From Talinum fruticosum (lineage: Eukaryota; Streptophyta; Magnoliopsida; Caryophyllales; Talinaceae): a stretch of DNA of 64,000 nt. Position numbers and translations under genes: made by a program. The notes below the pieces were generated by a model. The model saw nothing but the letters and a program-made list of their open reading frames with translations, was not told the DNA's origin and did not search any database. Positions 13,218 to 24,720 of the stretch are shown one piece after another (position 1 is the stretch's first letter; each line of letters begins with the position of its first letter). The stretch spans positions 1,054,001 to 1,118,000 of the forward strand of contig JAITYX010000101.1 in assembly GCA_021018815.1 (NCBI GenBank), in the 5' to 3' direction.

Positions 13218-15580
13218 CCCAAATCGATTCCAAACCCTAAAATTTGAGGTGGCTAGTCTTATACTCTAAAACTAATAGTAATTTCGAAACCCAATTGAAC
13301 TTTATTGCGAATATTGAATGTGAATGCTATAGGATGAATTTAGGTAGTTGTTAAGGCCGAATTGGGATATGAAAGAATTTAATTAAGTTATATCATGTGA
13401 AAGAATCGAGAAGAATAAGCTAGATTGGGGAATTGTGGTAAACTCATCTAATTGAGTATGAGAGTCAAATTTTACGGATTTCGAAACCGATATGTTATGA
13501 CCGAAACTCGCTTAAGGTTGTTGAGTAGTTAAGAACACAAAATTGTGGATTACCTAACCTTTAGAGTGACCGAGAATTGAGAAAACGGAAGAAGTGCATC
13601 AATTGGGTAATCAAATGAAATCGCGGGAATTAAGTCGATCTTAGCGGTTTGCGATGAGTTGTGACTTTGAGTTAAAACTATAATCGTCGTGGTTATTGTA
13701 GCTCATGTAAACTAAATTGGCAAATTGAAAGGCTAGGGAGATCCGACATGTGAGTTGGATCAAATATAGTAACCGTGGCAAGTTATGACAGTTTGAGGTA
13801 AATTATAATGGTTGGTGATGATGTGCAATTTAAGGCTTGTGTGGTTATTGTGGCTAAGGAGAATTTAACTCCTAGTAGTTTCCTAAGTTGTTGTGCTTAC
13901 AATTGATTGAGTTCACTGGAGAACCGATATGTGGAGTGTAGAAAGGGGATTGTGAATATTAGAGTATGGAGGTTCAAAATGAAGTTCGTAACCCTAAGTT
14001 ATTATAGTGGTAATTATGTGGCATTTGATGCGTGATTTAATAGAGAAGCATTACTAAAGGAGCCTAAATGCGAGATAAGAGAAAAGGGAAGTTACATATT
14101 CTAAGTATATTAACTATTTGTGTGATATTATGATGAATTCAACTCGCCTTACGAGGAATACACAAAGAAAGTTTTAAGAATGTGTGATTGAACTTGAATG
14201 TGACTCTAGATAATCAATTTGTTTCCAAATGATTAGCTTTAAAAAGAGTTTTGTATATGCAAAACGATTTTTGTGTATGATTTCTTTATATCTCGCTTTT
14301 TAAATGTGTAAACATATTCCTAAGAAGTGAAACGGATTTGAGAAAGTGAATTTAGAGGGTGGCACATAATGTCATGCCTTCTATTATGTTAAACTGATTG
14401 AGAAACTATTTGAAACAACATAATGAATGTGTTTTCACCGTTTTGAATCGACTTGGCCAGGATCATTTAGCATATTGAAGGATTCTAACCGGGGTCCTCA
14501 TGTGTGAGGATGCCCGACTAGAAACCTCGAAGGAAGGGTTCTAATAGGGGTCCCGGTGTATCAGGATGCCCGATCGGAGATTTCCTAGAAGATAGGTCCC
14601 GGAGCCTTTGTTCTGGGTCGCGCCTAGAGAAACTATGAAGTGCTAGTTCGAGTCCATAGGGCCTAGGATGTTGATTTAGATTCAATGAATTGTAAATGAT
14701 TTTTGAAACTCGTTCGAAGATTGAAATGTTATAATGATAAGTCGCAACGACTTTCCCTAGAAAGATATTCAGCTTCGATCGAAAGTATTTGAAGAAAGCA
14801 TAGGTTGTTACACCACCTTATTTAAAGTTGATTCAGCTCCAAAAGAGTTAATGATTACGAAATCGTGTTTTAAATGATTGAAGTATTATGATCTTTATGT
14901 TACAAACGATTTCGAGGATATTTATTGAAAAGTATCTAGATTGTATTACGTTATTATACTTTCATCGATTTTATTATCATCGTAGTATGTGTAAAGAATT
15001 TTCGTTTTAAGAGTGTAAGACTCTCTCGGTGAGAGGATTGGTACTCACCCTTACAAATTCCCCCTCCGTAGTTACAGGTACTCTCTCGTAAAGTGTGTCT
15101 TGTGTTGTACCATATTCTTGATTCCCGCATGTCATTTGCTCGTTTGATGATTGCCGATTGCTCGAATGACTCAAGTTGCCGACATGCATTCTATATGTTT
15201 CTAAGTGTTGTAGCTTGTAATTAAATTCATATAGTTATATCCGATGTATCCCGAACCATTTAGATTGTTTGAAGTCTTATTGCATTTTGGTTGGACTCCA
15301 GCGTGTAGCCATTGAGTTGTGTACTCGATCATGTGGCTCGTTGTGTTATATTATGATTTTTATGCAGGATTTTAAGGCTTTAAGCCTAGGGGATAGACCA
15401 TATTACAAACGTAACTCGCCAAAAGCTTTAGAAAATTTTCAAACTAAAATGGAAATTTCCTTTACTACCCTTAAGTTGGAATTAGAAAGCCAAACCAACA
15501 CCCGAATGAGCCTTGGGAGTTCCTTTTGAGGAACTCGCGATGTAATACTCTTAGGGTGGGTTTTGGGGTGTTACACTAAA

Positions 15581-16790
15581 TCATTCAAAAATTAAAATAG
15601 ACTAATTTCCCACACTAATAACATACAACGTAAACTCAATGTATTCAATCATACACTATTTGCATTAAAAACATCATTTATATCAAGTAAACCAATGATA
15701 TACCATTTGCATTAATCACATAGTACACTATTATACAAAAGCATACACATTAGTTACACATAATAACAATCACATGCGCACGAGGAACCGAACCCTAACA
15801 TGCAAATCATCAATCAACCACAACACAATTGGTTTGGTTCCATAATAAGATAGACATTATTGGGCCATACCACACCGATCGTATAGATCAATGTCGGCAA
15901 ATTAATCCCGTCCTCCACAATCGTAATAAAATTTATAAATTAAAAAAAAGTATATTTGCATTAGCCATAGAAGACATACCTTTAGTTCACACCAAACACT
16001 AGCTTCCAAATCAAATTCTAACTATAAAAGCCCTTGGAGTTATGTTTCCTACATGAAAAATAATAGTCATAAGTTTTTAAAATATGGTAAATAATTCATT
16101 GATACAAAAAGAAAATATCAATAAGACAAACATTATACTTAGTCATAAGGTTTAAACCTCAACCTAGTCATAAACTTAGTCAAATTGATCCTATAAAAAA
16201 AGGTTTTCTCTTCCTATCTATATATTGGCTTTTCACTTTATAATTAGTCAAACATGCGGTCTTTGATAGATTATTCTCTCATCCAACAAGATATAATTTG
16301 CTTGCATAATTGGAAAAATGGCCGAATAAGTGGAAAAATGATAAAGAAATGGTTGTGATAGTGTGTGTTGGGTTCCCTCTATCCCCACTGTCCTGCTATA
16401 TGACATTTATTCCTATGTACTTAGGTTCTGCCCTGCTAGTACATGAATAAGGAGTTACAATTTGCACAAAAAGATCTCCTTTTTATTGCACAAAATTGCC
16501 AAACATGTCATATAAATCTAAGTTTATCCAAGTTCCTATAAATGCATCAACATGCATATAAACAAGGCCTTAAACAACATTACTGATGACATCCATTTGA
16601 ATCCTCAAGCCTAGGTAGGAACTATAAAATTCTTCTAACTCCATATAAACAAGGCCTTAAACATCACACTAGTAATAACAAAAGTCGAGCATAAAATTAT
16701 TTTCCTATAATTGAGCAAGTCAATTAAGAATTTCTTAACCAAAATCGGTAATTAAGCACAATAAGAGGAATTAAACATCACAAAATTCAG
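15581..16790. other. CACTA 5' non-coding region, no gene seen
   Basis: This AT-rich sequence lies between the nested LTR block and the tandem repeats upstream of the CACTA transposase. A 25-bp phrase around catataaacaaggccttaaac occurs twice (about 16554 and 16644). No open frame of interest was found. Confidence 0.5.
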
Positions 16791-16794
16791 ATCG

Positions 16795-17340
16795 AGACAG
16801 AAGAGGGAGGGAGATACCTGGCGATGGAGGACTCGCCCACCGTGGAGTCATCGGATGTTGCTGGTGTCTTCGCCCACGCTAAAGCTGAAGGTGAAAGCGA
16901 GAGTTCAATTCAGATCTAGACCAACGAGAGAGGGAGGGAGATACCTGTCGTGGAGTTGCCGAGAGCCGCTGGAGTCTCCGACTACGCTGTCGCTGAAGGT
17001 GAGAGCGTGAGAAAAAGCCCGATTCAGATTGAGACGGAAGAGGGAGGGAGGGAGGGGGACACACCTACCGTTGGAGTCACCACCAGCCGCGGAATCTCTG
17101 GCCGCTGAGCACAATGATGCCCTGAAGGTGAGAGCGAGTGTGTAAGAGAGAGAGATGGAGGGCGAGAGGGGGTTAGACGGTGTAGGGGACACACCTGCCG
17201 TTGGAGTCGCCGCCAGCCACGGAATCTCTGGCCTCTGTGGATTTGCCGGCTGCCGCAGGCGTCGCCCAACACAATGATGCCCTGAAGGTAAGCGAGTGAG
17301 AGAGAGAGAGAGAGATGAAAGGTGAGAGGGGTCAGACGGT
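16795..17340 (-). repeat. Four imperfect tandem units (~125 bp) upstream of the CACTA transposase
   Basis: Each unit has, on the plus strand, a gagagggaggga-type run, then an acctg/acctac motif, then a GC-rich 48-86 bp insert, then ctgaaggt(g)agagcg. On the minus strand these ends look like a pyrimidine tract with TTCAG, a short exon-like insert, and AG followed by GTATCTCCC or GTGTGTCCC. Candidate inserts are 16818-16884, 16945-16992, 17065-17121 and 17195-17280. The repeat structure is seen directly; the splice interpretation is inference. Confidence 0.7.
17039..17059 (+). other. G-quadruplex-capable G-run
   Basis: Four or more GGG runs separated by single adenines lie within the third tandem unit of the CACTA upstream region. 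The pattern fits the common G-quadruplex rule. Confidence 0.7.
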
Positions 17341-17409
17341 GGTGTGAGGGCTGTGTGTGAATAAAGACTTTAAAACTGAATAATAGGTAAAAGCACTCAA
17401 TATGCTTAA

Positions 17410-17660
17410 CCAATTTTATGACCATAATTAAATTATTTTATGATAAAAAAATTAGTCATAAAACTTTAAAATTTAAATTTTGTGACTGATTTTAAAATGG
17501 TCACAAAAGTGGTCATAATATGTGACCGAATTTCTCACTACCGATAATTTGGTCATAAATTCCGACCACTTATAAGTGGTCACAAAAGTATTTAGAAATT
17601 GTGACTATTTTTATTCTGGTCACAAAATTACAATCACAAAATCTAGTATTTCTAGTAGTG
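17410..17660 (-). repeat. CACTA right subterminal repeats and terminal inverted repeat
   Basis: At least eight short motifs of the ggtcacaaa / tggtcataa type occur in both orientations within 230 bp, ending at the terminal repeat 17648-17660 (atttctagtagtg). In characterised CACTA elements such arrays bind the element's own regulatory protein and are needed for excision. Confidence 0.85.
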
Positions 17661-17937
17661 ATGGTGCACCTAGTTGTCCATTTGTTGAGAGAAGTACGAT
17701 TCTATGGCCCAATATTTTACCGATGGATGTACCCTTTTGAATGTTTTATGAAAATTCTCAAAGGGTATGTTAGAAATTGGTATCGACCTGAAGCTCGAGG
17801 AGTATGTTGAGTTTTGCTGTGAATACTACCCCCAATGGAAGTTATTGGTATTCCAAAATATCAATTATGGGGAAGATCGGTGGGTAGGGAAACTAGGCCT
17901 GACAGCTTCTAACAATCAATCTGGATATGAGGGATCG
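17661..17937 (+). pseudogene. TNP2-type transposase fragment of a second CACTA element
   Basis: Immediately after the CACTA terminus, the plus strand reads a DUF4218-type segment: MVHLVVHLLREV then FYRWMYPFECFMKILKGYVRN, about 50 residues before a stop. Further blocks continue in other frames to about 17936. The same RWMYPFE signature occurs in the minus-strand transposase at about 830, but the flanking residues differ, so this belongs to another element. The fragment was entered by the first CACTA element at 17660 and by the long LTR at 17938. Confidence 0.75.
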
Positions 17938-20900
17938 TGTAATACCCGGAATTTTAAAGAAAGGCAAACTGAAAAGCATAGAATTATTGAATATTATTCC
18001 CCGTGATTAGGGGGTTGAGTGATCGATTTTATTTACGGCCGGACATATCACGTTAGTATTCCTTTGGAGGTCGGTGTTGAATAAATTAAATCAAGGAAAT
18101 TGCCTTCCTTTTTCATATGAGCTAAACTATCGGGTGATTAGGAATTGTCGTTGCTGGCATATTAAAATGAGTTAGAACGCAGCAGCGTAAGAGGACGGAA
18201 GGGAGGAGATATGGACTTGTCGTATATGGGTCGGTGATTACTTTGGTTGAATTGTGAAGAGATGAGAAAGATAAATTGTGGGTTTAATTATTATTACATT
18301 TAGCAAGAGAAAAAGGAAAAAGATGAATAAAAAGGAAATGAAGAGGTGGGTTTTGGTTTAAGCGGAGAAATGAGATAAAAATATAATTAAGGGGAGGATT
18401 AGTGTACTGTCAGAAGTGAGCCGGCCGCACTCGATGAAGCCACCGAAAAGGGAAAGAATGGAGCAGAGGAAAAAGGAAAGAAGGGAGGGGACTGGACAGA
18501 ACCTGGGAAACAAGAGAGAGAGAGAGCTCGAGCGAGAAAGACAGAGCGAGCGGGAGAGGGCAAGCGAGAGCAAGGAAAGCCACCGGAGGCCGGCGGGCTC
18601 CACTGGCGAACGAAGGTGAGACAATCGCGAACGCGAGGGACGGCCAGTGGCTGAAGGAGAGGGCGAAACCGAGGCCGGGAAAGGGAAGTGGACGCAAGGG
18701 CCGAGGGAAGCAGCCGGTGAGCGCGAGACCGTGATCGGCGACTGCGTCGAGCGCAAAGGAGGGCGGCGGAAACCCGAGGCTAGCGACGAGGAAAGAGTCT
18801 CGAGTCTCAAGAAACCAACAAACCTTCAATCCCCGAATCGAGGTGGGTAGTCTTATACTCTAAACTATTAGTAATTTCGAAACCCAAATGGATTTGTTGT
18901 GAATGTTGAATGTGTTATGTGAATATTGAATTTGTTGTGAACGTTGAGTATCCGTATTGCGAAACGGACCTAATCGTTGTTTAAGATTGAAATAAGAGCT
19001 TAGAACGAATTTAGAGAATTGATAGGGCTGAATCGTAACATGAAAGGAGTTACTTGGGTTAAATAGTAGAATTAAATTGGGAACTTTAAAGAGATTTAAT
19101 AGTTACTTAAGGTTGAATTGGAACCTGCCGATTCGAAGAGGTGAGATTACATAGATCAAATGAGTAGTATCGAAGTTTCGATTAGCTATTAAGGATGAAG
19201 AGTTGGGACATGAATATGAATTATGCGTTAATTAAGTCTTAGAGGTTCTTGAACCTGCGGTATTAAGAGCTAATTACGAACATTAGGGAATGGTAGGTCG
19301 AAGTATAAAGAGGAGTATGAATTCATATTGAGTGATGCGCAATGGGGACATGTAAGTGAGAAATGGGTGATTGTGAGATTAATTACGTTCGAAGTATATT
19401 TAATTCCTCGAGGCTGAATTGAGCGTGAAAATAAGCAAAGCTAACGGAAATTGAATAATGAAAAGTGATTAAGAGTTTTATAACTAAGGACGGACGAACA
19501 AGAGTCGAGTAATGAGATAGAGACATACAATGGGAATTTGAGGCGAACCGAGAATGTTAAGGTTAAGTTGAGTTGAAATCTATGTAAGCCTTGAGCTGAA
19601 ATTAAGTTTGAAGACGAGCTTAGCATCAAGGAATTTAAGTGATAAAGTGAGATTAGGAGTTATATGGCTAAATATGAGCAAAGGAAGTTGACTTATAAAA
19701 TAGAGGTGTAGAATGAAGGGTTGAAGCAAAAATAGAGAATGGTGAGAAGTTGAGGCATTGAATCGGGTGGTGTCCGTTTGTGGTTATTGTGGCTCGTAAA
19801 ATGGAAATCAATCTTACTAACCGATGAATTGAGAAAGGCATAGTTGGAAAAGAGTGGAGAATGATTGCTTGCATTGAACGGTGATTATTCGTGCTATGTG
19901 TTTGCTTTATGTGATGCTCAAAAGTAGTTTCGAAAGAAGTTTTGTGTTTTACGTGAAATGACCCTTGAATTCGATTTCCGTGAAATGTATTTCAAACGTG
20001 ATTCTATTCTAAAGAAGCAAAGCTAATTTGAGAAAGTGAATTTATAAGGGTGACACGTGGTGTCATGCCTTCCTTGATACCAAATCGATTGAGAAAGTTG
20101 TGAAGTGAATGTGGTGAATGAGTATGTGCAAAGAGTTTTGAATTGACAGAGCTACGGATTGTTTAACATACCGAAGGGTTCGAACTGGGGACGCCCAGCT
20201 AGAAACTTCGAGGGAAGGGTTCTAATAGGGGTCTTGCTGATGGAAAGTGGACAGCCTTATGTTTTGAGCTAGAGGACATTTGCTTCAAAGAGCCAAACAT
20301 GCCTAAGGTTAACCGAATTACTTGAAAAATGCTTTAAACATCAGCCCGGTGCAAGTTGATTCCGAAGGCTAGAAGGCCGAGAGTGTCATCCTTATGATCT
20401 TATGTGCATAAATAAGTGTTCAAGAAAGAAGAGCTTATTCAGCCATGCCTAAAATCTTCCTTGTTAAAGCTATGTTAAATTCGGCCAAGTCAAGACGTGT
20501 GGAATGTTTCAAGTGCTACATTTTATTTCCCTTGCACATAAATAAGTCAAGGCGGACCAAGGGACCAAGGCTTATGGTCATGCATCACATGGAGCTGCCA
20601 AGAACACCAAGCTAGAGCATTCTAGAAGGCACTACCACTAGTGGAAGGTGGTTAGAAGAGAGCTTGGAGAAGAGGCAACAAATCTTGGCCACATGTTCCC
20701 TATCAAACAATACTTGGCTAGAAATTCTTCAAGCTTAACTTGGAGAGGAGGAAAGCATCTAATTAGTTAGCATTTTTGTTTTGCTTTATTTTTCATATTT
20801 TTCAGCTTGGATTCGGTTTTGTAAATGCTCATATGAGGCATTATATATTCAAGCACCTATGCACCATTGTAAAAAGACCCTTGATGAATATATGAATTTG

Positions 20901-22352
20901 AGCTTTGCTCTTGAGATGGATTTCTCAACCTTTTGAATCCTCAAAGCTGTATCCTAGGTTGGCATCTAGGTGGTGTCCTTTGAGTCTCCCAAACCCCGGT
21001 GGTGTTTACGTATCCGGACAGTTTGAGAGCGCCCTTGATTCAGCTTGGTGGTGTTTACGTATCCAAGCCGAATCCGGGTTCTATCCAGCGACTTCCATCA
21101 ACCATATCTCCCAATCCACGAATCATCTCTTTCCCAAATTTCACACACTTCATCATACATGAGTTGAGTCCATTTCCACCAAATCTCAGCTTAAACCAAG
21201 AACCCCTCCGTCCTCCACATCAAAACCAAACAAAGGGTATCAACCTCGTACGTCCGACCAGCAGCACCAACTTCTGGTTATTTGTTCAGGCAGTTCCCCT
21301 TATCCAAAATTCACGAAACTTGGCCACAACCTTCCCCCATCAGTTACCTCACTCCCTCCAAGTTTCGTCCAAATCCAAGAACATTTACCCCTCTTTTCAC
21401 CCTTTTCCCCAGAACCGCACCTGCAGGTCCTAATCTGCCCGGTTGTGTGTTTTGCGGTTTTTCCACCTTTTTCTTTGCTTCCGCCACTACACATCACTTG
21501 CAGAGGTAGGATGCCTGCCCTGAGACTTCCTGAAGATAGGTCCTAGGAGCCTTTTTGTCGGGGTCGCGCCCGAGATGAAAGAAGTGCTAGTTCGAGTCAT
21601 CGAAGGCCCGGAAAAGTTGATTCAACCCCAAAAGAATTGTTCATGAATGTGAAATTGTGTTTTTAAGTGATTGAAGAGTCATGATATTTCATTGCAAGAG
21701 ATTTCAGTGAAAAGTATATAGATTTGTATTATATTATTACACTTTCACCAATTTCATTATTATGAGTATTATGTGTAAAGAATTTCCGTTTTAAGGGTAT
21801 AAGACTCCGGTGAGCCCGTGGTTTATTGCTCACCCCCACAAATTCCCCCTTTCTACCCCAAGTGTGCAGGTACATTATCGGAAGGTAGGATCTACGCGTA
21901 GCATGATCCGGACTCTTGTCGACCGCCGAGTGCTAGAGCCGACTCATGGAACCGACATGCATTGTTATGATTCTAAATGTTGTATTTGTAATTTAGTTCA
22001 TATAGTTGTACTCGATGTACCGTAAACCATTTAGATTGCTTTAAGTTTTATAGTATGATTGGTTGGACTCCGGCGTGTGGCCGTTGAGTTGTATACTCCG
22101 AGCGTGTGGCTCGTTGAGTTATATTATGCTTTTCGTGCAAGGTTTTATGGCTTTAAGCCTATGGGATAGTCCATATTACAAACAGTAACTCTACCGAAAT
22201 TTTTAGGAAATCTCGGATCCTTTTGGAAAGCCATCCTTATCGTCTTTGAGTTGAGTTTAGACAGACCAAACCAACACCGAGAAAGAGCCTTGGGAGTTCC
22301 TTTAAGGAACTCGGCGATGCAATACTCCTAGGGCGTGTTTTGGGGTGTTACA
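17938..22352 (+). mobile_element. Long gypsy-type LTR followed by a primer-binding site (5' LTR)
   Basis: It begins TGTAATACCCGGAATTTTAAAG and ends ggggtgttaca. Without the nested 20238-21496 insertion and its duplication it is about 3.15 kb, the family length. It has the purine-rich block at 18400-18830, the junction gaatcgaggtgggtag at 18836, and the 3' core near 22070-22352. A tRNA-Met-type primer site follows after 5 bp, so it is the 5' LTR of a plus-strand element. Because 23739 onward belongs to a different, minus-strand element, the internal part is short or deleted. Confidence 0.85.
20238..21496 (+). mobile_element. Solo LTR, 1.26 kb TGATGGAAAG...ACACATCA family, copy 1
   Basis: It is flanked by the exact 5-bp repeat CTTGC (20233-20237, 21497-21501). 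The ends are TGATGGAAAG and ACACATCA. A TATA-like stretch (tatata, 20842) lies upstream of a tgtaaaaag tract, as in an LTR promoter and polyadenylation region. The motif GGTGGTGTTTACGTATCC occurs at 20998-21015 and 21047-21064. Open frames on both strands at 20900-21500 show no domain. Related copies are at 39912-41203, 51283-52529 and 62813 to the window end. Confidence 0.85.
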
Positions 22353-22357
22353 TTTTA

Positions 22358-22369
22358 TGGTATCGAGCA
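22358..22369 (+). promoter_or_regulatory. Primer-binding site, tRNA-Met (initiator) type
   Basis: TGGTATCGAGCA lies 5 bp after the LTR end. The usual plant initiator tRNA-Met site reads TGGTATCAGAGC, so one A is missing. The same deletion is present at the three copia primer sites in this window. Confidence 0.8.
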
Positions 22370-23738
22370 TAGATTTTGGTGACCTTAAGTTTGCATTGCA
22401 TATAGCCGTCTAGGATCCTTGTTATGTGACTATGTGCTTTGTTTGTAGCCGACATATGTGCGCCCTTAAGTTAGACCTTTGCCTTATAGGTGACTACCTC
22501 GTTGACTTAGTTGAATTAGTTGATTGTAAACCGCCCATTGGGGTAATGTGCGCTTAACTTGTGTGTGCTAATTGTGTGAGTAAGTGTGACCGAAACCTTA
22601 CAACCGATCCAAGCTCCCGTAAGAATGGACACGTATCCGGCGATACACTTCGTTAGTGAAGCGGTTAGAGGTTGTAACCGATTACTCGACTTCCTGGTTG
22701 GAGGATTGGCTTAAAAACCATAATAGTACCATTGAATGGTACATTAAACACCGGAAAGTGCCCCAATTTAGGACACATATCGGACAACAACCCTTTGTAC
22801 ACCTGTAGGGTCTAAAAACCAATACCTACTACTTCGGTGACCGTGTATCATGACAAATGGGACGAGAGCGAGCGATTCCTCACCCGAACTATGTTTAGCT
22901 TGCTACCTTCGAACTAGTCGAAGGTTTTGACAGATTCTAGGCGAGTTAAGTCATTGCTCAAAAATTGGATGAATCAGCCGAAGCTGTTGAAACCTATGAA
23001 GAGCATACCACTACGAGTATCCGCATATTATCTAGAGTGGATAATGGAAGTAGATCCCAAACTTCACAAGGCACTAAAGGCTAGAGAAGTGGATCCCTAA
23101 GAAGCTATTCTAGTTACTTGCACCACTCTAAATTCGCGAAATGAACCCTTAAATAGATGAATGAGCCTGCAGAAGGGAATTTGAGGCTAAAGAAGTGAAG
23201 AGAGGAGGGCCCGTAGAATTGAGGAGCTAAAGAAGCGCACCTAAGATGATGGAGTTGAGTCTAGTGTTCGAAAGGGAAGAAAGTAAAGATAGATTAGGGC
23301 TTAATTTTTAGAAAGAATTTTTAGGAAGATAGTTTTGCCTCTTTAGAACAGTTTATTTACTTTTCTACGAGTAATGTGCTTGTTTTTCCTTTTTATTAGT
23401 TATGTACTCGGGTAAGTAGTAGGCTTACCTTTTATTAAATAAAAGTAAAAAGTAAGCTTCATGCTCACTTTCATGCTTTATTTTATTTTTAATCGGTCAC
23501 TTAGAGGAGTAAATAAATTAGACCGCCTACTTGGATTGCCATAGCGCTGATCTGGTTAGGCCAAGGTTGGCCCGTTGTTTAGGGTCATGCGAAACGTATT
23601 ATTTCTTCGATTGATGTAAGTTTGTGTACTCGAAAGATCTCTTCACCATCCTAATTAGTCAATTTTACCGCTCCTAACAAGTATCTAAGTAAACACAAAT
23701 GGTCCTTGCCAGTTAGGCCTAAATTTTCCTCGAGGATC
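22370..23738. other. Remnant between a gypsy 5' LTR and a Tat-type element, no gene recognised
   Basis: 22370-23300 follows the primer site, where the gag of the plus-strand element should lie, but only short frames with no recognisable gag motif are seen. 23340-23700 is AT-rich and probably belongs to the 3' end of the minus-strand Tat-type element. The boundary between the two cannot be fixed by eye. Confidence 0.5.
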
Positions 23739-24330
23739 CTACATTGGCGCCCTAATTTCCTTAAGGACCAAATCTCCGACCCGTATATTACTAGGCTTTA
23801 GTTTTTTATTAAATGCATTTGATATACGTGCCCGGTATATTTGGACATTTTGTAAGGTGTTGAGGTGCCTTTCATCCAACAACACTAGCTCTTCGTAGTG
23901 TCTCTTAGCCCATTCCGCTTCGGGAATTTGAGTCTCAAGCAATGATCCGTAACAAGAGGATGTCAATTTATATTGGAAGGACTGCTTCCATGCCATATAC
24001 TAGGGAGTAGGGTGTTGCTCCTGTGGAGGTTCCGATAGAAGTTCGGTAGCCCCATAAGGCAAAGGGCAACTTATTAAGCCAATCCTTATAACTAATAGCC
24101 ATCTTCTCCGTTATTTTGTGAATATTTTTGTTGGCGGCCTCGATCGCTCCATTGGTCCGAGGGCTATAGGGAGAAGATTTGTGGTGCTTGATCTTGTATT
24201 TCCCAGTAGAGTCCGCTACTTCTTTCTTGAAGTGACTACCACGATCGAGTAGTCAATTCATGGGGTACCCCATATGATGTTCCGGATAAAGAATTTCGTT
24301 ACGTGTTTCGACGTCAAGGTTGCATAAGAG
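23739..24330 (-). pseudogene. Tat-type gypsy integrase remnant
   Basis: The minus strand at 24140-24300 reads a core segment with KYKIKHHKSSPYSPRTNGAIE and EAANKNI, the region around the third acidic residue of the D,D,E integrase core. The 85-residue frame 23739-23996 then holds the C-terminal part, with AFNKKLKPSNIRVGDLVLK, typical of Tat-group integrases. The known role is joining of element cDNA to chromosomal DNA. Several frame changes and stops separate the pieces. In Tat elements the order is protease, reverse transcriptase, RNase H, integrase, matching the order seen here from right to left. Confidence 0.8.
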
Positions 24331-24479
24331 GTCGCTTCTACCCACTTGGTGAAGTAGTTAGTTGCTACTAACACAAATCGATTAATGTTTTGATAATTCT
24401 ATCGGATGTTCCCGGTACAGTGCCAAGACTTCACTACGTACCTTTCATTTTTGCAAAATCTGATTAATGATGAGACTAG

Positions 24480-24720
24480 AGTCACCGAAAACCTTAATGC
24501 TCTTGGCTCCGATCTCTAAAGTAGCTTGAACTCCCGTGATGCATGCTTTATATTACGAGGCGTTGTTGGTGGCCTCAAAATCCAATTTGACTAGAATGAG
24601 AGTATGTGCTACCTCCGACGAGACTAGAAGAATCCCTACTTGAAGCCCTTCTTATTGGAAGCACCGTCAAAGTACATTGTCCAAACGTCTACCTCCACTT
24701 GTAAGATATTTTCGTCTAGA
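24480..24720 (-). pseudogene. Tat-type gypsy RNase H remnant
   Basis: The minus strand contains WTMYFDGASNKKG near 24660-24700, the start of the RNase H fold with its first catalytic Asp. It is followed after a frame break by a block resembling ATNNA-x-YEACI near 24540-24580, around the catalytic Glu. It lies between the integrase and reverse transcriptase remnants, the expected place. Confidence 0.7.

Larger units (their letters stand above)
3146..15575 (+). mobile_element. Long gypsy-type LTR (solo LTR), interrupted by two nested insertions
   Basis: The left end at 3146 (tataatactcg, a decayed TGTAATACCCG) is preceded by CTAAA at 3141-3145. The right end at 15575 (ggggtgttaca) is followed by CTAAA at 15576-15580, an exact 5-bp target duplication. 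After removal of the two nested insertions and their duplications, the length is about 3.27 kb, close to the 3.18 kb of the related LTR at 8874-12057. Family landmarks are present: a purine-rich block (3480-3965, resuming 7778-7879), the junction gaggtggctagtcttatactc at 13247, and the 3' core near 15290-15575. The CACTA element continues on both sides. No internal region remains, so it is a solo LTR. Confidence 0.85.
1..17660 (-). mobile_element. CACTA (En/Spm-type) DNA transposon, right part, heavily interrupted
   Basis: The right terminus at 17648-17660 reads, on the minus strand, CACTACTAGAAAT, the typical CACTA terminal inverted repeat. The subterminal 17410-17640 is packed with short direct and inverted repeats of the type ggtcacaaaa / ttatgacca, as expected for transposase-binding subterminal repeats. 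A minus-strand TNP2-type transposase remnant occupies 1-3002. The 5' non-coding part of the element is 15581-17647, separated from the coding part by a nested LTR block (3146-15575). The left terminus lies outside the window. The element is certainly non-autonomous now because the transposase carries stops and frameshifts. Confidence 0.88.

Noticed and set aside
20905..21509. Protein-coding gene (frames of 75-144 residues) in the 1.26 kb element, also at 40552-41247
   Set aside because: The frames are not conserved between copies, differ in phase, and lie within solo LTRs bounded by target duplications.
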